From the NCBI GenBank assembly GCA_023230485.1, contig JALNXG010000032.1, forward strand, positions 1 through 41,500: a DNA stretch of 41,500 nt, given 5' to 3'. The translations under genes and the position numbers were made by a program. Positions within the stretch are counted from its first letter, which is position 1; every line of letters begins with the position of its first letter. Shown here piece by piece: positions 16,659 through 26,169 of this stretch. Source of the DNA: Melioribacteraceae bacterium (GTDB taxonomy: Bacteria > Bacteroidota > Ignavibacteria > Ignavibacteriales > Melioribacteraceae). A model generated the notes under the pieces. It had not been told where the DNA came from. It did not search any database and saw only the letters and a list, made by a program, of their open reading frames with translations.

Positions 16659-16690
16659 TTCGTCATAACTTATTGTTTTTATTGATTTTC

Positions 16691-16719
16691 TTGACATTTA
16701 TACCCTTGCAGACTATTTT
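16691..16719 (+). promoter_or_regulatory. Promoter of the uppS-bamA-lpx unit
   Basis: TTGACA (16691-16696), 17 nt, TATTTT (16714-16719); start near 16726, about 27 nt before the uppS start. It separates the lexA unit from the envelope genes. Confidence 0.65.
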
Positions 16720-16752
16720 TCCAAGTCTAATTAAAATGGGATAGGATTATTG

Positions 16753-17541
16753 GTGCGTTTAAAAGCAGCCGAATTAAAATCTATTGATGAAGTAATGAAG
16801 AGTGGGAAAATCCCTGCTCACATTGCTATCATTATGGATGGTAATGGTAGATGGGCAAAAAAAAGAGCACTTCCTCGCGTTGCCGGGCACCAAAAAGGGG
16901 TTGCAATTGTACGTGAAATGGTGGAAGCGTGCGCCAATCTGGGCGTAAAAGTATTGACACTTTACACTTTTTCTACCGAAAATTGGAATCGTCCCCAAGA
17001 GGAAGTATCCACTTTAATGCGGCTTATTGTAAAAAGTTTGCAGATAGAAACCAACGAACTTCACTCCAATAATATTAAACTAACCACAATAGGTAATACT
17101 AAACTATTACCTTCCATAGTGCAAGATGAACTAGACAGCGCAATGGAGAAGACAATAAATAATACGGCAATGACATTAAATTTAGCATTAAGTTATAGCG
17201 GAAGATGGGAACTAACTGAAGCCGTAAAGAATATAACGAAACAAGTATTAGATAATAAATTAAATTTTGAAGATATCACCGAGAAAACTATTTCAGATTT
17301 TCTAAGCACGGCTGCGTTTCCCGATCCGGATTTATTGATACGTAGCGGTGGTGAGCAAAGAATTAGTAATTTTTTATTATGGCAGATAGCATATTCGGAA
17401 ATCTATATCACCGATACATTATGGCCTGATTTCAAAACTAAGAATTTGCTTGAAGCAATAAAAAGCTTTCAGAAGAGAGAAAGAAGATTCGGTTTAGTGA
17501 GCGAGCAACTATCGAATGGTCTTACCAAACAACCAGTTTAA
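16753..17541 (+). CDS. uppS: Undecaprenyl diphosphate synthase
   Basis: 262 aa from the GTG at 16753. An in-frame TTG at 16750 lies too close to the AGGA at 16743. It condenses isopentenyl diphosphate units onto farnesyl diphosphate to make the C55 lipid carrier for peptidoglycan and LPS. The cis-prenyltransferase signature IIMDGNGRWAKKR (catalytic Asp near residue 27), the FSTENWNRP segment and the late RSGGEQRISNFLLWQ...WPDF are all intact. It opens the envelope cluster. Its 3' end overlaps bamA by 26 nt. Confidence 0.96.
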   Translation: MRLKAAELKSIDEVMKSGKIPAHIAIIMDGNGRWAKKRALPRVAGHQKGVAIVREMVEACANLGVKVLTLYTFSTENWNRPQEEVSTLMRLIVKSLQIETNELHSNNIKLTTIGNTKLLPSIVQDELDSAMEKTINNTAMTLNLALSYSGRWELTEAVKNITKQVLDNKLNFEDITEKTISDFLSTAAFPDPDLLIRSGGEQRISNFLLWQIAYSEIYITDTLWPDFKTKNLLEAIKSFQKRERRFGLVSEQLSNGLTKQPV

Positions 17542-20005
17542 AATAGTCCTTATTTTACTTTTACTTATTCCCGGAGTTGTTATTCCGCAGGTTCAAAAGG
17601 ATAGTTATAAAATCCTTGGAATGAGTGTTACAGGGAATAAATCAGCAGATGCCAATACTATCATCGCCAATACCGGCTTAAAGGTGGGTGATGAAATAGA
17701 AATCCCGGGCGATAAAACTAATAATGCGATTAAACGCCTCTGGAATCTTGGAATTTTTGAGGACGTTCAGCTGCTCCTTGAAAAGAAAATTGATAACGGA
17801 ATTTTCCTTCAGATTAAAGTACAAGAATTTCCACGTCTCGAAAAAGTAGACTATCGTGGTAATGACGAACTAAGTAATGATGACTTAGATAAAAAAGTTT
17901 CAATAGTAAGAGGGCAGACTCTTAAAAATAGCGATATAAACAAAATTAAAGCTGACTTTCTAAAACTTTATGAAGAAGAAGGTTACCTTAACGTTAAGAT
18001 TACTGCAAAAAGATATATTTACCAAAGAACTGATTCTACTTCTGACGAATTAATTAATATTTGGGTTTATGATAAAGATCTTTCTCAGCAGTATGAAACG
18101 AGAATAGATAAAGATAAAGCAACTTCTATTAACTCGATAGACAGAATTAAGGAAAGAACTGTTCTTCTTTTTGATGTTGAAGAGGGTGAAGAAGTTAATA
18201 TTAGAAATATTGTTTTCAATGGTAATCTTGCTTTTGATGACGGCGATTTAAGAGGTGAAATGAAAGAAACTTCTGAATCAAAATGGTGGAAATTTTGGTC
18301 AAGCCCTAAATTAAAAGCTGATAAATTTAAAGAAGACTTAAAATTAATAGAAAAATTTTACAAGAAAAATGGCTATTTAGATTTTACAGTTATCGCTGAT
18401 ACCGTTATTTACAATGAAGATAAAACAGAATTGGATGTAGTCGTTAGCGTTTATGAAGGTGTTCAATATAAAATTAGAAACATTTCACTAGTGGGAAATA
18501 CAGTTTATCCAACTGAATCAATCCTGGAACGTCTCGCCTTTAAGAAAGGTGATATTTATAACGTAGAGCAATTCAACCAGAATTTATATTATAACGAAAA
18601 ACAATCTGATGTCTCTTCTCTTTATCAAGATAATGGTTACTTAGGATTTACTTTAGAAGCTAAAGAAGTGAAAGTGGCAAGCGATTCGGTTGATATAAAT
18701 ATTAAAATGAGTGAAGGTAATCGTTTCAAGGTTGGTAAGGTAGAAATTACAGGCAACGATAAAACAAAAGATAAAGTAATTAGAAGAGAGCTTTATACAA
18801 TTCCGGGTAATTTTTTCAGTAGAAGCTATATCCTTAGAAGTATTCAACAGTTATCTAATTTACAGTATTTTAACGTAGAAGAATTATATAAAAGTGGAGT
18901 GGATTACCGCCCTGCTAATGATAGTACGGTTAATTTAATTTACAAGGTTATGGAAAAATCGAGCGATTACTTAAATGCTTCAGTGGGATATAGTGGTGCA
19001 TTTGGATTCTCTGGTTCTCTCGGTTTTACACTCACTAATTTTTCAATAGCTGAACCATTCCAAATGGGCGGCGGACAGATTCTTAATTTTAGCTGGCAGT
19101 TTGGTGTTGGTAATTTTTATAGAACATTTTCTCTAGGCTTTACTGAACCATGGTTTATGGATACTCCTACTCTCGTTGGTTTTGATATGTTTGATACTCG
19201 CCAAAGGTATGTTTATGACCTTAGACAGTCAGGAATAAGCGTAAGACTTGGTAGAAAACTGACATGGCCAGATGATTATTTTTATATTCAAGGAATTTTT
19301 AAATTCCAGTATAATGACGTTATTGATGGACAAGGCTATTATCAGCAAGGATTAACAAGACAATACACAACCGGAGTAATAATTTCAAGAAATGACGTGG
19401 ATAATCCGATATTCCCATCTCGCGGATCAAAATTCTCTTTATCAGGTGAAATTACTGGTGGTCCTTTCCTTCCCGGCAACGTAGATTATTACAAAGTTGA
19501 TTTGAAGAATGAATGGTATAAACCACTATTCGGAATAAATAGAATTGTAATGTATTCCAGTATTGAATTTGGTTTTATAAATGAGTTAGTTAAGGGTACT
19601 CCGATTCAGCCATTTGATTTCTATTATATGGGTGGTAATGGATTAATTATTGCTACTACCCCATTAAGAGGTTATGATGATAGAAGTCTTGGACAGCGTA
19701 CTGCAACCGATAGAGTTATTGGTTCACGTGTAATGAATAAATATACTTTTGAATTAAGAGCGGCATTGGCTTTAGAGCCGATTCCAATTTATATACTTGC
19801 TTTTGCAGAGGCAGGTAATGTATTTTTTAATATGAAACAAACAGATTTATTTAATTTGAAGAAATCTGTCGGTCTTGGCGCAAGAATTATGATTAATCCT
19901 ATTGGATTAATTGGTTTTGATTATGGATATGGATTTGATAGAAAAAGCGTTGATGGTCAAGACGCACAATGGATGTTCCATTTCCAATTCGGTAAAGGTT
20001 TTTAA
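17516..20005 (+). CDS. bamA: Outer membrane barrel assembly protein BamA
   Basis: 829 aa. The N-terminal segment (QFKIVLILLLLIPGVVIPQ) is a signal peptide and supports the ATG at 17516, inside the end of uppS. About five POTRA domains follow (about 30-430), with repeats such as SVTGNKSAD and VEITGNDKTKDKVIRREL. The C-terminal half is the 16-strand barrel, ending in MFHFQFGKGF. BamA folds and inserts outer-membrane proteins. It stands directly before two OmpH chaperone genes, the order common to many Gram-negatives but without cdsA and rseP between uppS and bamA. Confidence 0.96.
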   Translation: MVLPNNQFKIVLILLLLIPGVVIPQVQKDSYKILGMSVTGNKSADANTIIANTGLKVGDEIEIPGDKTNNAIKRLWNLGIFEDVQLLLEKKIDNGIFLQIKVQEFPRLEKVDYRGNDELSNDDLDKKVSIVRGQTLKNSDINKIKADFLKLYEEEGYLNVKITAKRYIYQRTDSTSDELINIWVYDKDLSQQYETRIDKDKATSINSIDRIKERTVLLFDVEEGEEVNIRNIVFNGNLAFDDGDLRGEMKETSESKWWKFWSSPKLKADKFKEDLKLIEKFYKKNGYLDFTVIADTVIYNEDKTELDVVVSVYEGVQYKIRNISLVGNTVYPTESILERLAFKKGDIYNVEQFNQNLYYNEKQSDVSSLYQDNGYLGFTLEAKEVKVASDSVDINIKMSEGNRFKVGKVEITGNDKTKDKVIRRELYTIPGNFFSRSYILRSIQQLSNLQYFNVEELYKSGVDYRPANDSTVNLIYKVMEKSSDYLNASVGYSGAFGFSGSLGFTLTNFSIAEPFQMGGGQILNFSWQFGVGNFYRTFSLGFTEPWFMDTPTLVGFDMFDTRQRYVYDLRQSGISVRLGRKLTWPDDYFYIQGIFKFQYNDVIDGQGYYQQGLTRQYTTGVIISRNDVDNPIFPSRGSKFSLSGEITGGPFLPGNVDYYKVDLKNEWYKPLFGINRIVMYSSIEFGFINELVKGTPIQPFDFYYMGGNGLIIATTPLRGYDDRSLGQRTATDRVIGSRVMNKYTFELRAALALEPIPIYILAFAEAGNVFFNMKQTDLFNLKKSVGLGARIMINPIGLIGFDYGYGFDRKSVDGQDAQWMFHFQFGKGF

Positions 20006-20032
20006 TACATAATAAATATAATTGAGGTTGAA

Positions 20033-20566
20033 GTGAAAAAATATCTTGTACTATTTGCTCTTTTGTTAATTACATCAAGTGCTTTCGCACAGACAGCAGC
20101 TCCTGCAGTTAAAATTGGATATGTCGATTCAGAAACAATTTTAGCTCAATATTCTGAAGCTATTAAAGCTAAAAGTGATATTGATGGTTTAGTTGCAAAG
20201 TGGAAAGCACAGATCGACAGCATGGCTGCTGAATTGCAAGCTTCTTATGGTGAATACCAGAAACAAGCTGCTACAATGTCTCCAGAAAAACAGAAAGAGC
20301 AACAGACAAAAATAGTTGAAAAAGAACAGAAGGCACAACAGTTTAGAGATCAAAAATTTAATCAGCCTAACGGTGAATATTTCGTTAGACAAGAGCAAAT
20401 TATGGCTCCTGTAAAAACAAAAATATTTAATGCTATCAATGATATTGCTAAAGACGAATCAATGCAGTTTGTTTTTGATAAAGCAGGCGATGTGATTTTA
20501 TTATATGCTGATCAACAATTTGATATAACCTTTAAGGTTTTAGATAGACTAAAAAGAGGCAAATAA
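20033..20566 (+). CDS. OmpH/Skp family periplasmic chaperone (copy 1)
   Basis: 177 aa from a GTG with GAGG 6 nt upstream. The signal peptide is MKKYLVLFALLLITSSAFAQ. The mature part begins KIGYVDSETIL, then has long charged helices (about 60-120) that form the tentacles of the Skp trimer. It ends in the DESMQFVFDKAGDVILLYAD motif shared with the next gene. It carries unfolded outer-membrane proteins across the periplasm to BamA. Confidence 0.93.
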   Translation: MKKYLVLFALLLITSSAFAQTAAPAVKIGYVDSETILAQYSEAIKAKSDIDGLVAKWKAQIDSMAAELQASYGEYQKQAATMSPEKQKEQQTKIVEKEQKAQQFRDQKFNQPNGEYFVRQEQIMAPVKTKIFNAINDIAKDESMQFVFDKAGDVILLYADQQFDITFKVLDRLKRGK

Positions 20567-20569
20567 AAA

Positions 20570-21085
20570 ATGAAGAAATTTTGTTTTGTAATAGTTTTCG
20601 CTTTTCTTTTTGGATCATTATCGTTTATATCTGCACAGCCAAAATTCGGCTATGTCGATTCTGAAACGATTATGAAGCAATTACCGGATGCACAGGATAC
20701 ACAAAAAAAGCTTGATGCATTAATTAAAGAATGGCAGGATGAATTAGCAAAGCTCGAAAAAGATTGGAAAGCTAAATATGACGATTATGAGAAAAGGAAA
20801 CTTATCCTCAGTGAACAGAAAAGGGCTGACGTTGAAAAAGAGTTAGTTGCTCTCGAAGATCAGGTTTCTAAATACCGTCAAGATAAGTTCGGCGTAAGAG
20901 GTGAACTTTTTCAGAAGCAAGAAGAGCTAATGAAACCTATTCAGAACAGAATTTTTAATGCCATTCAAGACGTAGCTAAAGAAGAGGATTTTGATTTTAT
21001 ATTTGATCGAAGTGGAGATATGATTTTTCTCTACGCTAAAGAAGAGTTTGACGTAACGAATTTAGTATTAGAAAAACTAAAATGA
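20570..21085 (+). CDS. OmpH/Skp family periplasmic chaperone (copy 2)
   Basis: 171 aa, beginning 3 nt after the first copy. It has its own signal peptide (MKKFCFVIVFAFLFGSLSFISAQ), the same KFGYVDSETIM start and FDFIFDRSGDMIFLYA end. The tentacle helices are richer in Trp and Asp/Lys than in copy 1. The two copies probably arose by tandem duplication and may form distinct or mixed trimers. Confidence 0.93.
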   Translation: MKKFCFVIVFAFLFGSLSFISAQPKFGYVDSETIMKQLPDAQDTQKKLDALIKEWQDELAKLEKDWKAKYDDYEKRKLILSEQKRADVEKELVALEDQVSKYRQDKFGVRGELFQKQEELMKPIQNRIFNAIQDVAKEEDFDFIFDRSGDMIFLYAKEEFDVTNLVLEKLK

Positions 21086-22153
21086 GTGAAAATGAAATTA
21101 AAATTAAAAGATATCGCCGACCTAGTCGGCGGTATTGTTTATGGGAATCCAGATGAAGTAATTTCCAACATCTCGAAAATAGAAGAATCCCAAAAAGGAG
21201 ACTTAACATTCCTCTATTTACCTGCTTATGAAAAGTACTTATCAACAACACACGCCACCGCAGTATTAATTAAACCGGAATTAAAACGCACAAGAGAAGA
21301 TATTAATTATATTGAAGTCAAAAATCCCAATCATGCACTTCAGAAGATAATTATTACTTATCTAACTCCCGAAATTGAAACCAAAGGTATAGATAAAACT
21401 GCTCAGATAGATGAAACTGCAATCATTGGAATCAATTCTAACATCGGCAAAAACGTAGTTATCGAACGTGGAGTTAAGGTTGGAGACAATAGTACCATTT
21501 TGCATAATTCAGTTATTATGAGGAATACTTCTATCGGAGAAAACTGCTTAATATATCCTAATGTTTCAATCCGTGAAGATTCATCTATTGGTAATCGAGT
21601 TATAATTCATTCGGGTACAGTTATCGGTTCTGATGGATTTGGTTATATACCAAATGAAAAAGGCGAATATACTAAAGTCCCGCAGATTGGGAATGTAGTC
21701 TTAGAAGATGACGTGGAGCTTGGCTCTAATGTATCAATAGATAGAGCTGCCTTCGGATCTACTCGAATTAAAAGAGGCGCTAAGATTGACAATTTGGTTC
21801 AGATAGCTCACAATGTTATTATTGGAGAAGATACCGCAATAGCTTCTCAATGCGGAATAGCAGGAAGCTCTAAGATCGGCAAGAATGTTATTCTTGCCGG
21901 ACAAGTTGGAATTGCCGGGCATTTAGAGATTGTTGATAAAATTGTTATCACTGCTCAATCAGGAGTATCTAAATCCCTTCTTAAATCAGGGCAATATAGA
22001 GGAACTCCGGCAGATGATTTTATGACCGAACTTAAAAATGAAGTTCACGTAAGGAATTTGCCTTCATATGCAAAAAGTATTAAGAATTTAGAAGAAAAAA
22101 TTGCATTTTTAGAGGATAAAATTTCTGAATTAATGAAAAAGGAAAATATTTGA
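21086..22153 (+). CDS. lpxD: UDP-3-O-(3-hydroxyacyl)glucosamine N-acyltransferase
   Basis: 355 aa from a GTG directly after the ompH stop; the ATG at 21092 gives a 353-aa protein and is equally likely. It adds the second 3-hydroxyacyl chain in lipid A synthesis. The N-terminal uridine-binding domain (1-100) is followed by left-handed beta-helix hexapeptide repeats (about 105-300). The catalytic His lies in VQIAHNVIIG, and a C-terminal helix forms the trimer end. The stop overlaps the lpxC start (TGATG). Confidence 0.96.
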   Translation: MKMKLKLKDIADLVGGIVYGNPDEVISNISKIEESQKGDLTFLYLPAYEKYLSTTHATAVLIKPELKRTREDINYIEVKNPNHALQKIIITYLTPEIETKGIDKTAQIDETAIIGINSNIGKNVVIERGVKVGDNSTILHNSVIMRNTSIGENCLIYPNVSIREDSSIGNRVIIHSGTVIGSDGFGYIPNEKGEYTKVPQIGNVVLEDDVELGSNVSIDRAAFGSTRIKRGAKIDNLVQIAHNVIIGEDTAIASQCGIAGSSKIGKNVILAGQVGIAGHLEIVDKIVITAQSGVSKSLLKSGQYRGTPADDFMTELKNEVHVRNLPSYAKSIKNLEEKIAFLEDKISELMKKENI

Positions 22154-23577
22154 TGTTAGAGCTTCAGAGGACAATAGCCAACCCCACCTCAATATCCGGG
22201 ATTGGCTTACATACAGGAACTTCATGTACGATGACGTTTAGACCAGCCCCGGATAATTACGGAATTAGATTTATTCGTGTCGATCTTGGTGATAGACCCG
22301 AAATCCCTGCTAATACAGATTATGTAGTTGACATATCTCGTGGTACTACATTGGGGCTTGGAGAGGCAAAAGTTTATACAGTTGAGCATGTACTCGCTTC
22401 AATAGTTGGATTACAAATTGATAATATAAAAATAGAATTAGACGGAATCGAACCACCGGTTGGAGATGGAAGTTCAATGCCCTATGTAGATAAATTACTA
22501 GAAGCGGGTTTTGTAACTCAAGATACTCCTAGGGATTATCTCAAAATCGATCAAACAGTTATGTACCATGATGAAGATAATCAGATTGATATTGTTGCCC
22601 TTCCCCTTGATAATTATCGTATAACAGTAATGGTAGATTATCAAAATCCAGCTCTCGGAAGTCAGCATACCGGATTATTCGATTTAGAAAAAGAATTCGT
22701 AACAGAATTTGCTCCTTGTAGAACTTTTTGTTTCTTAAGCGAGTTGGAAGCACTTGCAGATAAAGGATTAATAAAGGGCGGTGATATAAATAATGCTATC
22801 GTTATAGTAGATAATAATTTAGAACAAGAAGCGTTAGATAAATTAGGAAAAAAGGTTGGTGTAGAAACTCCACTTAGAATAGGAAGTACAGGATTTTTAA
22901 ATGATAAGTCATTAAGATTTAAAAATGAACCCGCTCGTCATAAACTTTTAGATATGCTTGGGGACTTAGCTCTTATTGGTGCTCCAATTAAAGCACAAAT
23001 CTTAGCCGCTCGTCCGGGACATAAAGCAAATGTAGAATTTGCTAAAAAAGTAAGAGCTTTATATCAGCAAAACAAATTAATAAAGAAATATCAGCATGTA
23101 AAGAAAGAAGGGATCGTTTTCGATATCAATGCGATTAAAAGAATACTTCCGCACCGTTACCCATTCCTTTTGGTTGATAAAATAATTGAATTAGAGTTGG
23201 ATAAGAAAGTTGTTGGAGTAAAATCAGTAACCGGAAACGAACCATTTTTTCAAGGACATTTTCCTGGTTATCCTGTAATGCCGGGAGTTCTAATTGTAGA
23301 AGCAATGGCACAGGCAAGTGGGATATTATTATTAAATGCATTACCTGATCCTAAAAGCAAATTAGTCCTATTTATGAGTATTAATAATGCGAAATTTAGG
23401 AAACCTGTTGTCCCAGGTGACCAATTAATACTTGAAGCAGAACTTGTTACAAAGCGTCCAAAATTCTTTGCCATCAAAGGTGCTGCTTATGTGGATAATA
23501 TTTTAGTTGCAGAAGCCGAATTTATGGCTGCAATAGTTGATAGAGAACAACCAATAAATAAAGAAGAAGACCAATGA
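22153..23577 (+). CDS. lpxC-fabZ: Bifunctional UDP-3-O-acyl-N-acetylglucosamine deacetylase / 3-hydroxyacyl-ACP dehydratase
   Basis: 474 aa. The ATG at 22153 overlaps the lpxD stop; the in-frame TTG before it is unlikely. Residues about 1-310 are the LpxC zinc deacetylase, the committed step of lipid A synthesis. They show TVEHVLAS, GDGSS and the HKLLDMLGDLAL zinc and catalytic segment. Residues about 325-474 are FabZ: LPHRYPFLLVDK, FFQGHFPGYPVMPGVLIVEAMAQ with His and Glu of the dehydratase site. The fusion is a known trait of Bacteroidota and relatives and couples fatty-acid elongation to lipid A. Confidence 0.97.
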   Translation: MLELQRTIANPTSISGIGLHTGTSCTMTFRPAPDNYGIRFIRVDLGDRPEIPANTDYVVDISRGTTLGLGEAKVYTVEHVLASIVGLQIDNIKIELDGIEPPVGDGSSMPYVDKLLEAGFVTQDTPRDYLKIDQTVMYHDEDNQIDIVALPLDNYRITVMVDYQNPALGSQHTGLFDLEKEFVTEFAPCRTFCFLSELEALADKGLIKGGDINNAIVIVDNNLEQEALDKLGKKVGVETPLRIGSTGFLNDKSLRFKNEPARHKLLDMLGDLALIGAPIKAQILAARPGHKANVEFAKKVRALYQQNKLIKKYQHVKKEGIVFDINAIKRILPHRYPFLLVDKIIELELDKKVVGVKSVTGNEPFFQGHFPGYPVMPGVLIVEAMAQASGILLLNALPDPKSKLVLFMSINNAKFRKPVVPGDQLILEAELVTKRPKFFAIKGAAYVDNILVAEAEFMAAIVDREQPINKEEDQ

Positions 23578-24350
23578 GCTTAATACATTCAACATCGATC
23601 GTTAGCCCTAATGCTAAAATAGGAGAGAACGTAAAAATAGGTCCATTTTCAATTATTCATGATGATGTAGAAATTGGAGATTATACCGAAATAGGGTCAA
23701 GTGCCGTCTTATACAATGGTGCTCGAATTGGTAAGAATGTAAGAATCTATCAAGGTGCCTCAATAGCTAATACTCCACAAGATCTAAAATTTGGTGATGA
23801 AAAGACTTACTTCTTTGTTGGTGATAATACAACAATTCGAGAATTTGTTACTCTTCATCGGGGCACTTTAGCAACCGGAAAATCTTCAATAGGCAATGAC
23901 TGTTTACTAATGGCTTATACGCATGTTGCGCACGATTGTATTATTGGAAATAATTGTATTTTATCAAATGCGGTTCAGATCGGCGGTCATGTTCATGTAG
24001 AGAATTGGGTTACGATCGGTGGGCTAACTGCAGTTCATCAGTTTTCCAAAATCGGTGAATATTCAATGGTTGGTGGAGCTTTCAAAGTTACATCAGATAT
24101 TCCACCATATGTAATGGCAGCTGGTGAGCCGATTCGATATCATGGAATGAATATTATCGGTTTGAGACGGCGTGGATTTTCTAAAGAGGACATAGCCGTT
24201 ATAAAGGATTGTTATCATTTCATTTATCATTCAGGACATAATTTTTCTCAGTCAAAAGAAAAAATTGCCGAAAAATATCCAGATAATGTTTATGCTAAAA
24301 AGATTTTAGATTTTTTTGCTGACGTAAAAAGAGCAGTAATAAGAAGATGA
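23574..24350 (+). CDS. lpxA: UDP-N-acetylglucosamine acyltransferase
   Basis: 258 aa, ATGA overlap with the fusion gene. It catalyses the first acylation of UDP-GlcNAc in lipid A synthesis. Hexapeptide repeats form the beta-helix (about 1-180), with the catalytic His in LMAYTHVAHDCIIGNNC. The C-terminal helical part contains GLRRRGFSKEDI. Having lpxD, lpxC-fabZ and lpxA together gives three of the early lipid A steps in one transcript. Confidence 0.97.
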   Translation: MSLIHSTSIVSPNAKIGENVKIGPFSIIHDDVEIGDYTEIGSSAVLYNGARIGKNVRIYQGASIANTPQDLKFGDEKTYFFVGDNTTIREFVTLHRGTLATGKSSIGNDCLLMAYTHVAHDCIIGNNCILSNAVQIGGHVHVENWVTIGGLTAVHQFSKIGEYSMVGGAFKVTSDIPPYVMAAGEPIRYHGMNIIGLRRRGFSKEDIAVIKDCYHFIYHSGHNFSQSKEKIAEKYPDNVYAKKILDFFADVKRAVIRR

Positions 24351-25090
24351 AATGGTTTTATATCGATACCGGATTTAATACCGGTAAATATAATATGGAT
24401 TTTGATATGTCATTAGCGCAATCATGCACTAATGACATTGCTTTTTTCAGGATATATCGTTGGAAGCCCTATTGTATCTCATTGGGTGCTAATCAGATAA
24501 TTGCTGATATTCAAGCAGAAAAAGCTAAAGCAGATAATATCGATATCGTAACGAGACCAACAGGAGGAAGGGCAATTCTTCATGCTCAAGAAATTACCTA
24601 TTCAGTAGTTTATCCTTACGGAAAAGATTTTTCACCTAAGGAATTATATTCAGAAATTTCTAAAGCACTTTTAGAGGGATTAAAAATATATGATCCTATA
24701 TTGGGTGAAGCAGAATTAGAATCGGTTCAACCCAACTTCCCTGCTCTTCTAAAAGAATCATCAGGATCTATCTGCTTCGGAAGTACAGCAAAAAATGAAG
24801 CAAAATTTCATGGTAAAAAACTCATTGGAAGTGCGCAAAGAAAGCTTAATAGTACTATCTTGCAACATGGTTCAATTCTTTGCGGGGATTATCATAAGCA
24901 TTTAATCGATTATCTTAATATTCATGAAAGCCAATTAGAACATCTTAGAAAAGAAATCGATTCAAAAACAATAGAGATTGAAGAGATAGTTGGCTATAAC
25001 ACTGATTACGTAAGACTTATAGATTCTCTCAAATCAGGATTTGAAAATCATTTTGAAATTTTAGAACCAATCAATTCTTTTATTAAATAG
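24347..25090 (+). CDS. Lipoate/octanoate protein ligase family (LipM-like)
   Basis: 247 aa; the start overlaps the lpxA stop. The family landmarks are RPTGGRAILHAQEITYSVV (the lipoyl-binding RxTGGxxxxH region) and KKLIGSAQRK with the conserved lysine, then ILQHGSIL. A cysteine in SGSICFGSTAKNE sits where the acyl-accepting Cys of LipM-type octanoyltransferases sits. That favours an octanoyl transfer from ACP to GcvH or E2 domains over an ATP-using ligase. Why it shares a transcript with lipid A genes is not clear. Confidence 0.82.
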   Translation: MKWFYIDTGFNTGKYNMDFDMSLAQSCTNDIAFFRIYRWKPYCISLGANQIIADIQAEKAKADNIDIVTRPTGGRAILHAQEITYSVVYPYGKDFSPKELYSEISKALLEGLKIYDPILGEAELESVQPNFPALLKESSGSICFGSTAKNEAKFHGKKLIGSAQRKLNSTILQHGSILCGDYHKHLIDYLNIHESQLEHLRKEIDSKTIEIEEIVGYNTDYVRLIDSLKSGFENHFEILEPINSFIK

Positions 25091-25109
25091 CATTTAAAGA
25101 CTCCTTCAA

Positions 25110-26168
25110 ATGAAAAAATTATTATTAATTATACTTTTTGTTGTTACTTCACTTATATATTCACAAGATGATTCCATCTCTGTCTTTTTGGATGGCACTT
25201 CAATATCTAATATTTCGGGTGATAAAGAAAATATATGGGTAGCTACAAATGGTAAGGGGATTTTTAAATATTCATTAAAGACCGAGAAATGGGAAAATTA
25301 TTCTTCCGAAAAAGGTAATCTTCAGCATGATATTTTTTATTCTATAGCCGCAAATGATAGGTTTGTATGGGCTGGGTCAACTGATGGACTTTTTATTTTA
25401 GATAAAAAAAGAGATACTTGGACTAAAAGAAAATTTGGTCTTGGTGGACAACTAAGTAATTGGATTCGTTCTCTTGCTTATGATAAATATGAAGATGTTT
25501 TATGGATTGGTAGATTTAAATATCTAACTGAATTTGATCTAAAGAAACAAAGATTTACCGATCACGACCTTACTGTTGCCGGTATCGAAAAAACAAATAC
25601 GATAAAAGATATTGCCGTTGATGGCGATAGCGTAGTCTGGTTTGCTACTGAAGCCGGTCTTCATAAATTTAATAAGAAAAAAAACATAGATGATCCCGGT
25701 GCAATCTTTTTTTACGACAATAGAAATAATTATTTTGCCGGACTTGGAGAGCAAGTTTCAATCTCTTCGATAGCTTTTGAAAGTAAAAATCTTTGGGTCG
25801 GTTTAGATGAATTTACTACACCGGAAAGACCCGATTTTAATATTGGCGGTATTTTCAAGTTCAATAGAAAAAATGACTGGACTAAGTTTGACATTTCAAA
25901 TGGTTTAACCGGCAACGGGGTTAATTCGATCGCCATTACAGGGAATTACGTTTGGGCAGGATTATACCAATTCGGTAGAGATACTAAAGAGATGTACGGT
26001 AGAGGGCTTGCATTAATAAATAGAACGAATAATAAAGTTACTATTTTAAGAAATAGTATTATTTCTCCTAACATAAATTGTATCTATTTTGATGGTACAA
26101 ATATTTGGATTGGTACAAGTACAAACGTGGTAAAAATTTCAATCGTTAATAATCTGGCTAAATGGTAA
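25110..26168 (+). CDS. Secreted beta-propeller protein with two-component-regulator-type repeats
   Basis: 352 aa with signal peptide MKKLLLIILFVVTSLIYSQ. The mature protein is made of about six or seven repeats of the type WVATNGKGIFKYS, VWAGSTDGLFIL, VWFATEAGLHKFN and IWIGTSTNVVKI, as in the sensor propellers of hybrid two-component proteins. No transmembrane, kinase or DNA-binding part follows, so it is a free propeller of unknown ligand. It lies 19 nt after the lipoyl transferase gene and 1 nt before hldA. Confidence 0.85.
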   Translation: MKKLLLIILFVVTSLIYSQDDSISVFLDGTSISNISGDKENIWVATNGKGIFKYSLKTEKWENYSSEKGNLQHDIFYSIAANDRFVWAGSTDGLFILDKKRDTWTKRKFGLGGQLSNWIRSLAYDKYEDVLWIGRFKYLTEFDLKKQRFTDHDLTVAGIEKTNTIKDIAVDGDSVVWFATEAGLHKFNKKKNIDDPGAIFFYDNRNNYFAGLGEQVSISSIAFESKNLWVGLDEFTTPERPDFNIGGIFKFNRKNDWTKFDISNGLTGNGVNSIAITGNYVWAGLYQFGRDTKEMYGRGLALINRTNNKVTILRNSIISPNINCIYFDGTNIWIGTSTNVVKISIVNNLAKW

Positions 26169-26169
26169 A

